A stretch of 64,000 nucleotides of DNA, from positions 62,001 through 126,000 of the forward strand of contig JAMPCA010000002.1 of assembly GCA_023666425.1 (NCBI GenBank). The letters run 5' to 3'. Made by a program: the position numbers and the translations under genes. Of the stretch, positions 26,007 through 34,282 are shown piece by piece. This stretch comes from Muribaculaceae bacterium (GTDB lineage Bacteria > Bacillota > Clostridia > Lachnospirales > Lachnospiraceae). Below the pieces are notes generated by a model. It worked only from the letters and a program-made list of their open reading frames with translations, did no database searches and had not been told where the DNA came from. Position 1 is the stretch's first letter. Every line of letters starts with the position of its first letter.

Positions 26007-28115
26007 CTATTCCACTGCCAGCACGTCCGACTCTGAAAGCCCTGAAAGAATCACGGTCTTTGTCCCCGAAAGTTCTTCGTCCGCCAGCACATACTGCTTT
26101 ACCGGCACACCGTCCACCAGCCGCCACACATACGTTTGCTTCTCCCCGCTGAGGGCGTCTGTCTGTGTTTTCACCAGCTGGGAGGGAACCGTTACCACAT
26201 GCATCGCAAGATACGGAAATGTAAAACTGCTGCCTGACGGAAGCCCGTTGTAATCCGCCGCCTCTTCCAGCTGCACATAAAATCCATTGTAAACCTGCTT
26301 CGACTCTGCGTTGTAGGTCAGATGGGCTCCCGATTTGTCCGTAAAGGCATAGACCCTCTGTCCTGCGGCACTGCCAGCCAGCTGTCCCACACAGACACCG
26401 GAGATATTCTCCCCGGACTTTGCGAGCGTCACTGTCTGGCCTACACCTGCCATGGACTCCTCCACCGGAACCGACGCATCCCCTGCGGGAATGAGCGTCA
26501 GGCGCACAAGCCTTCCCTCTCCTGTGGCAATCTCCATGACCAGCTCTCCCTCCGTAAGGACATCCCCCTCCTTCTTTCTAAGAGCCGTCACCGTTCCGCC
26601 CACCCCGGCGTACACCGTACATTTTCCGCTGCCTCCCCCCTCGGCCTGCAGCTGATCGTAAGTATCCGCAAGTCTCCGTAAATTTTCCTCATGCGTAAGC
26701 TTCGCAAGCTTCCTGTCCAGGGCAAGCATCTTCTTCTCAAAGCCGCTATCCTCCGACAGCTCCGCCTCCTGGCGGTCATATTCCTTCACCTGCTTTTTGT
26801 AGGCGCGGTTTTCCCGGTCAATGGCCGCCTGCGCCTCCGCAACGGCGGCACGTCCCACACCGGTATCCAGCACATACAGCGGATCTTTCGGCTTCACGCT
26901 CTGCCCCTCCTCTGCGCTAAGCTCTGTGATTGTTCCCCCGCACCTGCTGATCACCGGAAACGCCATGGCGCTCACCGCCTCATAGCTTAAAGCGTGGTTT
27001 TCCAGTTCAAAATCCTTCCTCTCGACCTTGTATTCACTGTAATTTTCCGGTATCGCCTCCCTGGACTCATAGAATACCCACTCTCCCTCCACAAGCCCGG
27101 AAACCACCTCTGTATAAGAGCTGTCCGAAGCCCCGGTTGTGATATTCCTCCTCTCACGCTCTCCGGCTTCGTTTTTCACATACACATAGGTTCCGTCCGC
27201 ATCCGAATAGAGAGAGTCCTTTGCGACCACGGGGACATTCTGCACATCCTCCCTCACAAAATAAATGGGATAGCTCTCACCGGGCGTTAAGGTCTGTCCC
27301 CCGGGGCAGGAAAAGGCAAGTCTCGGATACTTCCCGAAGATTTCTGCCAGCACCAGCTCCCCGGAGGAGTAGTCCATCTCCGCAACGCTCACCTGCCGCC
27401 CGTCAAACAGCATGTATTTTCGTGCGTAATCCCTGTATTCGTACTCGTCCACAGCCATGTCACACTCCAGATGAAGCTTTTCCATATCCGACACCACCAC
27501 AATATTCTCATTGCCTGCCGCCGTAAGACTGTCCCCGAGACTCTTCACATAAGTGACCAGCCCGCCGTGCTCTGCCTTAAGGACAGAATCCTCCAGCAGC
27601 TGTTTTTGCGCCTCCATGCCCGCCTTTATTTTTTCGACACGGTAGCCATGCAGACTCCTGTCGTAGCGCAGATTTTCCTCCTCCTGCCGGGAGAGCATTT
27701 CCGCCCCGTCCCCACCGTCCGCTGTCTTCATCTGTCTGATCCGGAGCTTTGCCTGCGCCTCCCGGATGCGAAAGCTCTCATTCTCCCAGGCAAGCTGCTC
27801 TCCCAGAGAGGACAGCTCCTCCTTTGCCGCCTCCGCATTTCCACAGGCCAGTACATCGCCCTTTTCTACTATCTCTCCCACGCCGACGCAGATTTCCTGC
27901 AGGGTCGCCGGAGCCTCAAAATAGTGACAGTAATCCTTCGGAACCGCCACAGCAAAAAGTACCTCGGTATCCCCTATATCTTTTCGTTCCACCGGGCGGT
28001 ACGCACTGCCCGTCACCGGCTCAAGCAGCCGGGGAGGCTGCTCTTCCTGTACTGCCCCGCAGCCATTCAAAAGAAGAATCAGCACAAGACACACGCTTTT
28101 TATTTTTCCATTCAT
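26007..28115 (-). CDS. Lipoprotein with two tandem membrane-fusion/adaptor units
   Basis: A 702-residue lipoprotein with a lipobox ending LLLNGC near residue 19. Two HlyD/MacA-like adaptor halves follow one another. The first, residues about 60-330, has VGEIVEKGDVLACG, a coiled-coil hairpin and GGLVTYVKSLGDSL. The second, residues about 385-700, has RCGGTITELSAEEGQSVKPK, another coiled coil and GGTVTALRKKEGDVLTEG. Adaptor proteins normally carry one set of lipoyl halves, helical hairpin and beta-barrel. It is encoded 11 bases before the permease and probably forms the extracytoplasmic part of the same exporter. Confidence 0.75.
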   Translation of the reverse strand: MNGKIKSVCLVLILLLNGCGAVQEEQPPRLLEPVTGSAYRPVERKDIGDTEVLFAVAVPKDYCHYFEAPATLQEICVGVGEIVEKGDVLACGNAEAAKEELSSLGEQLAWENESFRIREAQAKLRIRQMKTADGGDGAEMLSRQEEENLRYDRSLHGYRVEKIKAGMEAQKQLLEDSVLKAEHGGLVTYVKSLGDSLTAAGNENIVVVSDMEKLHLECDMAVDEYEYRDYARKYMLFDGRQVSVAEMDYSSGELVLAEIFGKYPRLAFSCPGGQTLTPGESYPIYFVREDVQNVPVVAKDSLYSDADGTYVYVKNEAGERERRNITTGASDSSYTEVVSGLVEGEWVFYESREAIPENYSEYKVERKDFELENHALSYEAVSAMAFPVISRCGGTITELSAEEGQSVKPKDPLYVLDTGVGRAAVAEAQAAIDRENRAYKKQVKEYDRQEAELSEDSGFEKKMLALDRKLAKLTHEENLRRLADTYDQLQAEGGGSGKCTVYAGVGGTVTALRKKEGDVLTEGELVMEIATGEGRLVRLTLIPAGDASVPVEESMAGVGQTVTLAKSGENISGVCVGQLAGSAAGQRVYAFTDKSGAHLTYNAESKQVYNGFYVQLEEAADYNGLPSGSSFTFPYLAMHVVTVPSQLVKTQTDALSGEKQTYVWRLVDGVPVKQYVLADEELSGTKTVILSGLSESDVLAVE

Positions 28116-28128
28116 TGACCGCCCACCT

Positions 28129-29523
28129 CTATAGAATCAGGTTCTCCCATGGGATGATGCTCCCGTCGATGGCATTCACATACACATAGGACGCCGGATT
28201 CTGGCTGTTCTGCTTTAAGCTCCAGACGGGAAGAAGGCTTCCCTTATGTTCCTCATTCCCCGGCTCCTTCAGCCAGAGATAGCCGAGCTCCAGCGTGCCA
28301 TAATACCAGTTCACTTCACCGCCCTCTGCATAAGCCTCCATATTTTCTGTAAGCTCCGTGCGGACCGCCTCTTTTATATGTTCAAGGGAAAGCAGCTTTA
28401 CCTTGTCTGTCAGCTTTGTAAAAATCACCGGATTATCAATTTCCATACTTAAAATGCCCTCGTCCGCAATCTCCATCTCTCCCTCTGCCAGATACTGGAA
28501 CATGTAGGAATTACCGCTGTCATAGAGTCTTGCCCCGTCCGCCCCGGCTACCGCAACCTGCATCGAGTAACCATACACCTGACTGTCCAGTTTCGTTCCC
28601 GTCTCGTCACAGCCATACCATACCAGCGGCGCCACAGCCGTTACCTTTAACTCTGAAAGCCCCATCTCCAGAAGTATGTGCTCCGCCTGACTGACGGCTT
28701 CCTCCTTCGTCAGCCTGCATGTATTGTCCTCCTCCACACTTCCAGCCTCCCTCGTTAAAAATGCATACTCTTTCAGCCTCTCCTCCACACCGGTGCTCTT
28801 GTCGTCGCTCATATTCATACTAAATCTGTTTGCCCGGTAAAAATAGCCCTCTACCGGATCCGAATCCTCCCTTGTGATGAACGACATATCATAGCGGATC
28901 CCATGACTGGCGGCGGTGTAATTGTCCGCGCTAAAATCCTCGACCGGCACGGGGTTTTCGGGAGCGGTCTTCATAAGGCTTTTACATTCTTCTATCTTCT
29001 CTTCATAGCTGTCGATGCTCTCCTGAATCAGCTGATACTGCATGCTTCCCTCCTCATATTCCCCCTGCTCCCCGTAAAGCTCCCTGACAAAGGCAAGGTA
29101 ACGCTCTTCCATGCTCTGCAGGCTTTTTTTCGACAGCTTTTCCATATCATTATAGTAAATCTCTGCATCCGTCAAAACTGCATTTGCCATCCTCTTCTTT
29201 GTCTCAGGCGAAAACTCCAAAAGCTGTCCCTCCATCACCACTGCATACTTTGTTTCCGGTGCCCTGACCGCCACATGCAGCTTTTCCTCCACCCGTTCCC
29301 CGGCAATCGTCCCGGTAACCACTTCCTCCCATGCCTCTGTATCCCGCAGCTGTGCGAAGTCATCTGCTGTCTCCCCATACGATCCTTCCTTTTGCGTCCC
29401 CTGCACAGGCTCCGCCTCACTGTCGATTCCAGTATAGTCCACGACCTTCTCCCTGCCGCAGCCCGTGACGCCCACCGCAAGCGCCGCCAAAAGATACAGT
29501 ACAGATATTTGTTTTCTTTTCAT
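28129..29523 (-). CDS. Uncharacterised lipoprotein of the export operon
   Basis: A 464-residue lipoprotein whose signal peptide ends AVGVTGC near residue 22. The rest is acidic and predicted to be extracellular, with a helical stretch near residues 145-180 and mixed alpha/beta after that. The C-terminal part, with YVYVNAIDGSIIPW, resembles PepSY-like or YycH/I-like accessory domains only loosely. I do not recognise a family. It is the middle gene of the operon between the two adaptor lipoproteins. RBS GGAGGGAG sets the start at 29523 rather than 29553. Confidence 0.7.
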   Translation of the reverse strand: MKRKQISVLYLLAALAVGVTGCGREKVVDYTGIDSEAEPVQGTQKEGSYGETADDFAQLRDTEAWEEVVTGTIAGERVEEKLHVAVRAPETKYAVVMEGQLLEFSPETKKRMANAVLTDAEIYYNDMEKLSKKSLQSMEERYLAFVRELYGEQGEYEEGSMQYQLIQESIDSYEEKIEECKSLMKTAPENPVPVEDFSADNYTAASHGIRYDMSFITREDSDPVEGYFYRANRFSMNMSDDKSTGVEERLKEYAFLTREAGSVEEDNTCRLTKEEAVSQAEHILLEMGLSELKVTAVAPLVWYGCDETGTKLDSQVYGYSMQVAVAGADGARLYDSGNSYMFQYLAEGEMEIADEGILSMEIDNPVIFTKLTDKVKLLSLEHIKEAVRTELTENMEAYAEGGEVNWYYGTLELGYLWLKEPGNEEHKGSLLPVWSLKQNSQNPASYVYVNAIDGSIIPWENLIL

Positions 29524-29586
29524 GGTAAATCTCCCTCCTTGTCTTTTTTTCACTTTACCACGGGCATGTAAACAAAATGTATCCGC

Positions 29587-30102
29587 CTATTTTTCAAATA
29601 TATTTCCGTTCTCCAGAATACAGATCTCTCTGGCGTCCGTGCCGTCATACTTCTCGAAGGTAATCACCCAGTAGTATGCGCTGTAGGTGCCAAAGGTGGT
29701 ATCCACCGCCTTGCAGGGAACCGCCGTCCAGGTATACCAGTTCCCATAGCCTGACAGATCAACAGGATACTCCCCTTCGTCGTACAGCATCTTTAGCTCC
29801 TGCCTTGCCGCCGTCACAGCCTCGCTGCCGCTCCAGAGCATCTCAAATTCCTCCGCCCTTGTGGTCACACTGTCCCACTCCCCCCGGATCAGGCGAAGCC
29901 TCTCCTCCTTCGTCAGATTCTCCGATGCGCTCCTTGCCATGACAGAGCCGGATGGCAGATACTGCTCCGGCACGCGCAGAACCTGATTCGTATCCGCATA
30001 CATGCGGGCAGCGAGCATCCTCCCCGGCAAAAATACGCCCGCAAGAAATATAAGCGCCAGCAGAATATAGAAAAACAACATTCTTCCATGCTTCACAGAC
30101 AT
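29587..30102 (-). CDS. Small membrane-anchored protein of the export operon, unknown function
   Basis: A 171-residue protein with one N-terminal hydrophobic segment (FFYILLALIFLAGVFLPG, about residues 10-27) and an extracytoplasmic remainder. The C-terminal region SAYYWVITFEKYDGTDAREI resembles a small beta sheet. No family recognised. Its start overlaps the end of the preceding adaptor gene, so it is a true member of the operon. Confidence 0.65.
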   Translation of the reverse strand: MSVKHGRMLFFYILLALIFLAGVFLPGRMLAARMYADTNQVLRVPEQYLPSGSVMARSASENLTKEERLRLIRGEWDSVTTRAEEFEMLWSGSEAVTAARQELKMLYDEGEYPVDLSGYGNWYTWTAVPCKAVDTTFGTYSAYYWVITFEKYDGTDAREICILENGNIFEK

Positions 30103-31058
30103 ACCTCCTCGCCGCCCTGCAGCCCTTTTGCAATGACTACAAAATTATCTACCCTCGTCCCCGGCGTGACATACACGGCTCTCCGGTATCCCCGCTCGCT
30201 TAGCACATAGACAAAACAATCTCCGGACTCCGTCTCATGCAGACAGCCTGCGTCTACATACACAACATTTTTGAGCGTTGGAAGCGCAAGCTCAAGCGTC
30301 AGGGCGGGCAGGGAAAGCTTGTTTTCTCCCACGGGAACGAACAGCACCTGCTTTTTTGTCACCTTCTTTACCTTAAGCTCACAGGTGAGGGCTCCATCTT
30401 TCGCCTGATATACCTCTCCTTTAGTAAATGTATAATTCCCGGGCCGCTCTGTCCGGAAAGTTCCCGAGCCGCTGGTCTCCTCAATCAGAGCGCTCCCCGG
30501 TACATACACGCCGTTTTGCAGGCTGTCGCTCATGTCCGTGATCGTTCCGTCTGCGCTTGCGACAAGCTGCAGGCTCTCAAGCTGTCCGGAAAGCTCCTCC
30601 ACATAAAGCTGTGCCACCCTCACATCCTCCTGCAGATTTGCGATATCCTCTCTGTAATCGTTCCCGGAATCAATGTCCATAAGGCGGCTGTAATGATCGA
30701 TAAGGAGCTGATTTTCCTCAATGCTCTCCTGATACTCCTGCATACGCCCGGAAATCCCCTCCGAATCAAAAGTGACCAGCGTATCCCCTTTTTTGACGGT
30801 ATCCCCCACCGCCACATGCACCTTCTTTAAAATCAGATCCGGGTTTTGGGAATCGTAACGGATAATGTCGTAGGCGTCCCCCCGGAGCGTCAGCGAAAGT
30901 CTGGGATTTAGATCCCCGGTCTGCGCCACGGCTGTGTCGTATGCCATACGCTCATAGGCCCTCTTCTCCACATGTAAACTGACCGCCTCCTGCCGTCCGC
31001 AGCCGCCTAATACAATCGCCAGAATGCCGGTAAACACAGTTAATTTATATGTCCGCAC
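30093..31058 (-). CDS. HlyD/MacA-like membrane-fusion lipoprotein
   Basis: A 321-residue adaptor with lipobox LGGC near residue 20. The core VHVAVGDTVKKGDTLVTFDS is the first lipoyl half, followed by a helical hairpin (about residues 110-160) and ASADGTITDMSDSLQNGVYV as the second half. A beta-barrel and membrane-proximal domain follow (VYVDAGCLHETESGDCFVYV). It is the second, single-unit adaptor of the operon. It overlaps the histidine kinase gene by 14 bases. Confidence 0.82.
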   Translation of the reverse strand: MRTYKLTVFTGILAIVLGGCGRQEAVSLHVEKRAYERMAYDTAVAQTGDLNPRLSLTLRGDAYDIIRYDSQNPDLILKKVHVAVGDTVKKGDTLVTFDSEGISGRMQEYQESIEENQLLIDHYSRLMDIDSGNDYREDIANLQEDVRVAQLYVEELSGQLESLQLVASADGTITDMSDSLQNGVYVPGSALIEETSGSGTFRTERPGNYTFTKGEVYQAKDGALTCELKVKKVTKKQVLFVPVGENKLSLPALTLELALPTLKNVVYVDAGCLHETESGDCFVYVLSERGYRRAVYVTPGTRVDNFVVIAKGLQGGEEVCL

Positions 31059-32493
31059 GGTCTTCTCCTCCCTTCTCTTTCACTTCCCCCTCCGGGAAAA
31101 AGATCCGCATACGCGTCCCTTGTCCCAGCCTGCTCTCAATGTCCAGCTTTGCGCCGTGGCGCTCCAGAATCAGGGCGACCAGCGACATTCCAATTCCCGC
31201 CCCGCCTTCGCTTCGCGCCCTGGACTTGTCCACCATATAGAATTCATCGCAGATTTTCCCACAGTCCTCTTCACTTATGCCGATTCCATGATCCTCCACC
31301 ACCAGCTCGTAGCCCTGCCCTTTTGCCTTCCCCAGAATCCGGATGGATTCCCCCTTCCCGGATGCCTTTCCTGCATTGTCAACCAGATTGCAGACTGCGC
31401 TGACCAGCAGCTCCTTTTCCCCGTACAAACGGCCCAAATCCGCCAGAATCTGCAGGCTTTGTCCTTTTTTGCCCAATGCCGGATTCATAATATCTGCCGT
31501 CTCCTGCAGCAGATCCTCCACCGAAACAAAGGAAAACTCCATCTCATTCTGCCGCAGGTACAAAAGCTCAAAGAGCTTTTGTGACAGAACCTCCAGCCTG
31601 CGCCCCTCGGAAAAAATGTAATTTAACGCCAGAAGCTGCTCCTCCTTTGGCAGCTCCATCGAGCGCATCGTATCGGCATAACCGATGATGGCAGTCATAG
31701 GCGTCTTGATCTCATGGGTAAAATCCGCCACGAACTGATCCCTCTGCCTAAGCATCTCCTCCAGCCTCTGCACATGCTCTCCCACAGCGCATGACATGCG
31801 GTTGAATTTTTCGGCGAGCTGTCCCACCTCATCCTTCGAGCGAACCTCCACCCTTGCAGTATAATCCTTCCTCATCACAGCTTCTGTTCCCCTGTCCAGC
31901 TTCTCCAGCGGCCCCGTCAGATAGCGGCACAAAAAATAGAGCACAATGGCTGCCGCCAGAAGTATGCCCATCAGCAGAAAACGAAAATACAAAATCTCCT
32001 CCCGCATCATCGCATAGATTTCGGTGGCGTCGCAGCCTGTGATCATGCACAAAAATTCCCCATCCACCATGCTGTAGGCAGCCACATAGATGCGAAGGTT
32101 CTCCCCTTCCCTTGAAATAATATACCTTTTCTGCTCCCCGTTTGGATTCTCGCAGAGCGCCGCCGGAACTTCTTCCTGCGCCTCTTTGCCCTGATAGATC
32201 TCGCTGTCCCCATAGCGGATAAAAAGGGAGAGCCTAAAGGTGCGCATACCGGCAGCCACCTGCGCGCCAATCCTTGGAAGGCTCTGTGCAAAATCTGTTT
32301 TCCCGCTGTTGATTTCCTGCAAAAGCTCATACTCCACCATCGACTGTACCAGATTATTCTGCAAGACAGCATTCTGCAGTTTTTCTCTCTGCGCCAGCTC
32401 ATAATTTTTGCGGATCATCAGATAGCCTGCAAGCCCCAGGCAGGCTGACAGCAGCAGCATATTTACCAGCATTACCTTATAACGAAACTTCAT
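31045..32493 (-). CDS. Membrane sensor histidine kinase of the export operon
   Basis: A 482-residue kinase. Two membrane helices (about residues 10-27 and 160-185) flank a sensor domain of about 130 residues, then a HAMP domain. The H-box FTHEIKTPMTAIIGYADT follows, with His260 as the phosphorylation site, and the ATPase domain has N-box VCNLVDNAGKAS and G-boxes DHGIGISEED and GAGIGMSL. The long extracellular sensor differs from the short-loop BceS type, so it may sense a ligand directly. It is encoded two bases after the response regulator. Confidence 0.94.
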   Translation of the reverse strand: MKFRYKVMLVNMLLLSACLGLAGYLMIRKNYELAQREKLQNAVLQNNLVQSMVEYELLQEINSGKTDFAQSLPRIGAQVAAGMRTFRLSLFIRYGDSEIYQGKEAQEEVPAALCENPNGEQKRYIISREGENLRIYVAAYSMVDGEFLCMITGCDATEIYAMMREEILYFRFLLMGILLAAAIVLYFLCRYLTGPLEKLDRGTEAVMRKDYTARVEVRSKDEVGQLAEKFNRMSCAVGEHVQRLEEMLRQRDQFVADFTHEIKTPMTAIIGYADTMRSMELPKEEQLLALNYIFSEGRRLEVLSQKLFELLYLRQNEMEFSFVSVEDLLQETADIMNPALGKKGQSLQILADLGRLYGEKELLVSAVCNLVDNAGKASGKGESIRILGKAKGQGYELVVEDHGIGISEEDCGKICDEFYMVDKSRARSEGGAGIGMSLVALILERHGAKLDIESRLGQGTRMRIFFPEGEVKEKGGEDRADI

Positions 32494-32495
32494 TT

Positions 32496-33152
32496 TTATT
32501 TGTCCTCCAGGCGATATCCCATTTTAAAAACCGTTTTCAGTGCGTCCGTAAGTCCCAGCTTTTTTCTGAGCCTTTGAATGTGCAGATCGAGCGTCCGGGA
32601 CTCCAGCGGATAGCTGCTCCCCCAGATTTCTTCGTAGATTCTCTCGCGAAAAAGAGTGATATTGAGGTTCCTTAATAAAAGCAAAAACAGTGCAAACTCC
32701 TTCGGCGTCAGCTCCACAGTCTCTCCGCCCTTCACAACCGTCTGCCCCACCGTGTCCACCTGAATGTCCTGAAACTCCAGGAACTGTTCAAGCTTGTGGT
32801 AACGCCGCAGCACGATGCGCACCCGCGCCAAAAGCTCCAGAATCTCAAAGGGCTTGACAATATAATCCTCCGCCCCGGAGGTAAGTCCCCTCATCTTGTC
32901 TTCCATGCCTGCCCGCGCGGTCAGAAAAATCACGGGGATTCCGAGTTCCCGGACATATTCCATCAGGGAAAAGCCGTCCAGCTTCGGCAGCATAACGTCA
33001 AGGAGGATCAAATCAAAGTTCTCCTCCTCCAGAATGTCCGCCGCCGCCATCCCATCGTACACGCAGGTGCAGGCGTACCCTGCCTTCATCATATTTAACC
33101 GAATCAAATCCGAAATCGGACGTTCATCCTCCACAACCAGTATGTGAATCAT
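32496..33152 (-). CDS. OmpR/PhoB-family response regulator of the export operon
   Basis: A 218-residue regulator. The receiver domain has acidic residues at VVEDE and the phospho-acceptor Asp52 in LILLDVMLPKLDG. The C-terminal winged helix has VELTPKEFALFLLLLRN and SRTLDLHIQRLRKKLG. The start at 33152 follows AGGAGGG. It is the first gene of the nine-gene export operon and presumably controls it. No consensus promoter is obvious in the 56 bases separating it from the inverted-repeat element. Confidence 0.95.
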   Translation of the reverse strand: MIHILVVEDERPISDLIRLNMMKAGYACTCVYDGMAAADILEEENFDLILLDVMLPKLDGFSLMEYVRELGIPVIFLTARAGMEDKMRGLTSGAEDYIVKPFEILELLARVRIVLRRYHKLEQFLEFQDIQVDTVGQTVVKGGETVELTPKEFALFLLLLRNLNITLFRERIYEEIWGSSYPLESRTLDLHIQRLRKKLGLTDALKTVFKMGYRLEDK

Positions 33153-33208
33153 GCCAATCCCTCCTATTTTACTTATGTTACCACACAAATGTATCCAAAA
33201 TGTAAATA

Positions 33209-33485
33209 ACGGAAATCTATGTTGCAGGGGGCGGACGGCAGGGCGTGTCAGTCGCCACGCTATCTTTGTGGCGGAAAATTGGATTTTCTTATGTTCTATA
33301 CAGTGACCAGCGATTGCGGGACACGGATGTCCCGTAAAACCCGCACTGAGCTACGATGGCGAATTGCGGGTGGTCGCGTCAAACAATACAGCATTCCCAG
33401 AACATGTAGAAAATCCATTTGACAGAACCGATAGCGTGGCGACTGACACGCCCTGCCGTCCGCCCCCTGCAACATAGATTTCCGT
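33209..33485. mobile_element. 277-bp element with perfect 56-bp terminal inverted repeats (MITE-like)
   Basis: Bases 33209-33264 are the exact reverse complement of 33430-33485 (both outer ends read ACGGAAATCT inward). The similarity continues inward imperfectly (GGATTTTCT.ATGTTCT in both arms). A smaller hairpin, CGGGACA/TGTCCCG, lies in the middle. The flanks carry ATA on both sides (33206-33208 and 33486-33488), a possible 3-bp target duplication. No reading frame inside is convincing. The layout fits a non-autonomous miniature transposable element sitting between the export operon and a tRNA gene. Confidence 0.7.
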
Positions 33486-33532
33486 ATAAAACTGTTGAAT
33501 TTCATATAAAATTAAAAAATTTTAAAAAACAC

Positions 33533-33561
33533 TTGCAATTCATCCCGTTCTATGCTAACAT
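33533..33561 (+). promoter_or_regulatory. Promoter for the second tRNA-Glu
   Basis: TTGCAA (33533-33538), 17-base spacer, TAACAT (33556-33561), seven bases before the tRNA. Both boxes match those of the other tRNA-Glu copy although the spacer differs. Confidence 0.7.
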
Positions 33562-33568
33562 TACAAAC

Positions 33569-33640
33569 GGTTCGTTGGTCAAGGGGTTAAGACGCCGCCC
33601 TCTCACGGCGGAAACACGGGTTCGATTCCCGTACGAACTG
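33569..33640 (+). tRNA. tRNA-Glu (anticodon CTC), second copy
   Basis: Identical over all 72 nt to the minus-strand gene at 16762-16833, with loop CTCTCAC, G discriminator and no encoded CCA. Confidence 0.95.
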
Positions 33641-33670
33641 CTGACTGTTTTATAACAGCCCAACCCACAG

Positions 33671-33706
33671 AAAAAGCTGTCATGCATCTGCAGGACAGCT
33701 TTTTTG
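33671..33706 (+). terminator. Terminator after tRNA-Glu
   Basis: AAAAAGCTGTC pairs with GACAGCTTTTTT around a 12-base loop on the plus strand, ending in a T-run. It stops just before the AAGGAGG ribosome binding site of the next gene. Confidence 0.85.
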
Positions 33707-33722
33707 TTAAAAGGAGGAATCT

Positions 33723-34280
33723 ATGGAATCACACAGCCGCGACCTGCTTCTTGTCATCGACATGCAGAATATATATACCAGTGGACAGCAATGGGCCTGC
33801 CTTGACACCGGGGGCGTGGCAGAGCGGGTAAACCGGATCATTGCATCCGGAAAATGCGCGGAGGTAATCTTCACCCGCTTCCTTGCCACAGAACAGCCCA
33901 CCGGGGTGTGGGCGGACTACAACCAAAAATACGAACAGATCAACCATGACCGCTGGGCCAACGAGATGGTGCCGCAGCTTGAAGTTCCCTTACAAAAATA
34001 TCCCCTTTATACCAAGAGCGTATACTCCTCTCTGGCAATCCCTGAGGTCGCCGCCGCTGCCAAAAGGGCAGACCGCGTGATCGTCACCGGCGTGGTGGCG
34101 GAATGCTGCGTACTTTCCACGGTGTTTGCCCTGATGGACGCAGGCAGCTATGTGGTCTACCTGACCGACGGTGTTTCCGGCCTCGACCGCGAAAAAGAGG
34201 CGGCAGCCGAACTCACACTGTCCGGTCTGTCGCCCCTTCAGGTCTCCCTTATGACAACGGCGGAATACTTAGCCGAATAG
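33723..34280 (+). CDS. Isochorismatase-like cysteine hydrolase
   Basis: A 185-residue hydrolase with the family triad: Asp13 in VIDMQN, Lys98 in YTKSVYSS and Cys129 in VAECCVLST, preceded by the usual cis-peptide region VTGV. Members cleave amide or ether bonds (nicotinamide, N-carbamoyl compounds, isochorismate). The substrate cannot be assigned. AAGGAGG precedes the ATG. It converges on galE, with two bases between their stop codons. Confidence 0.9.
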   Translation: MESHSRDLLLVIDMQNIYTSGQQWACLDTGGVAERVNRIIASGKCAEVIFTRFLATEQPTGVWADYNQKYEQINHDRWANEMVPQLEVPLQKYPLYTKSVYSSLAIPEVAAAAKRADRVIVTGVVAECCVLSTVFALMDAGSYVVYLTDGVSGLDREKEAAAELTLSGLSPLQVSLMTTAEYLAE

Positions 34281-34282
34281 GC

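Noticed and set aside
33153-33208. Possible promoter TTTACA...TAACAT for the export operon
   Set aside because: The spacing would be 20 bases; too far from 17 to claim.
33219-33505. Similar short frames (MLQGADGRACQSPRY...) in both arms of the inverted repeat
   Set aside because: They arise because the arms are copies of each other; there is no ribosome binding site and no extension into a domain.
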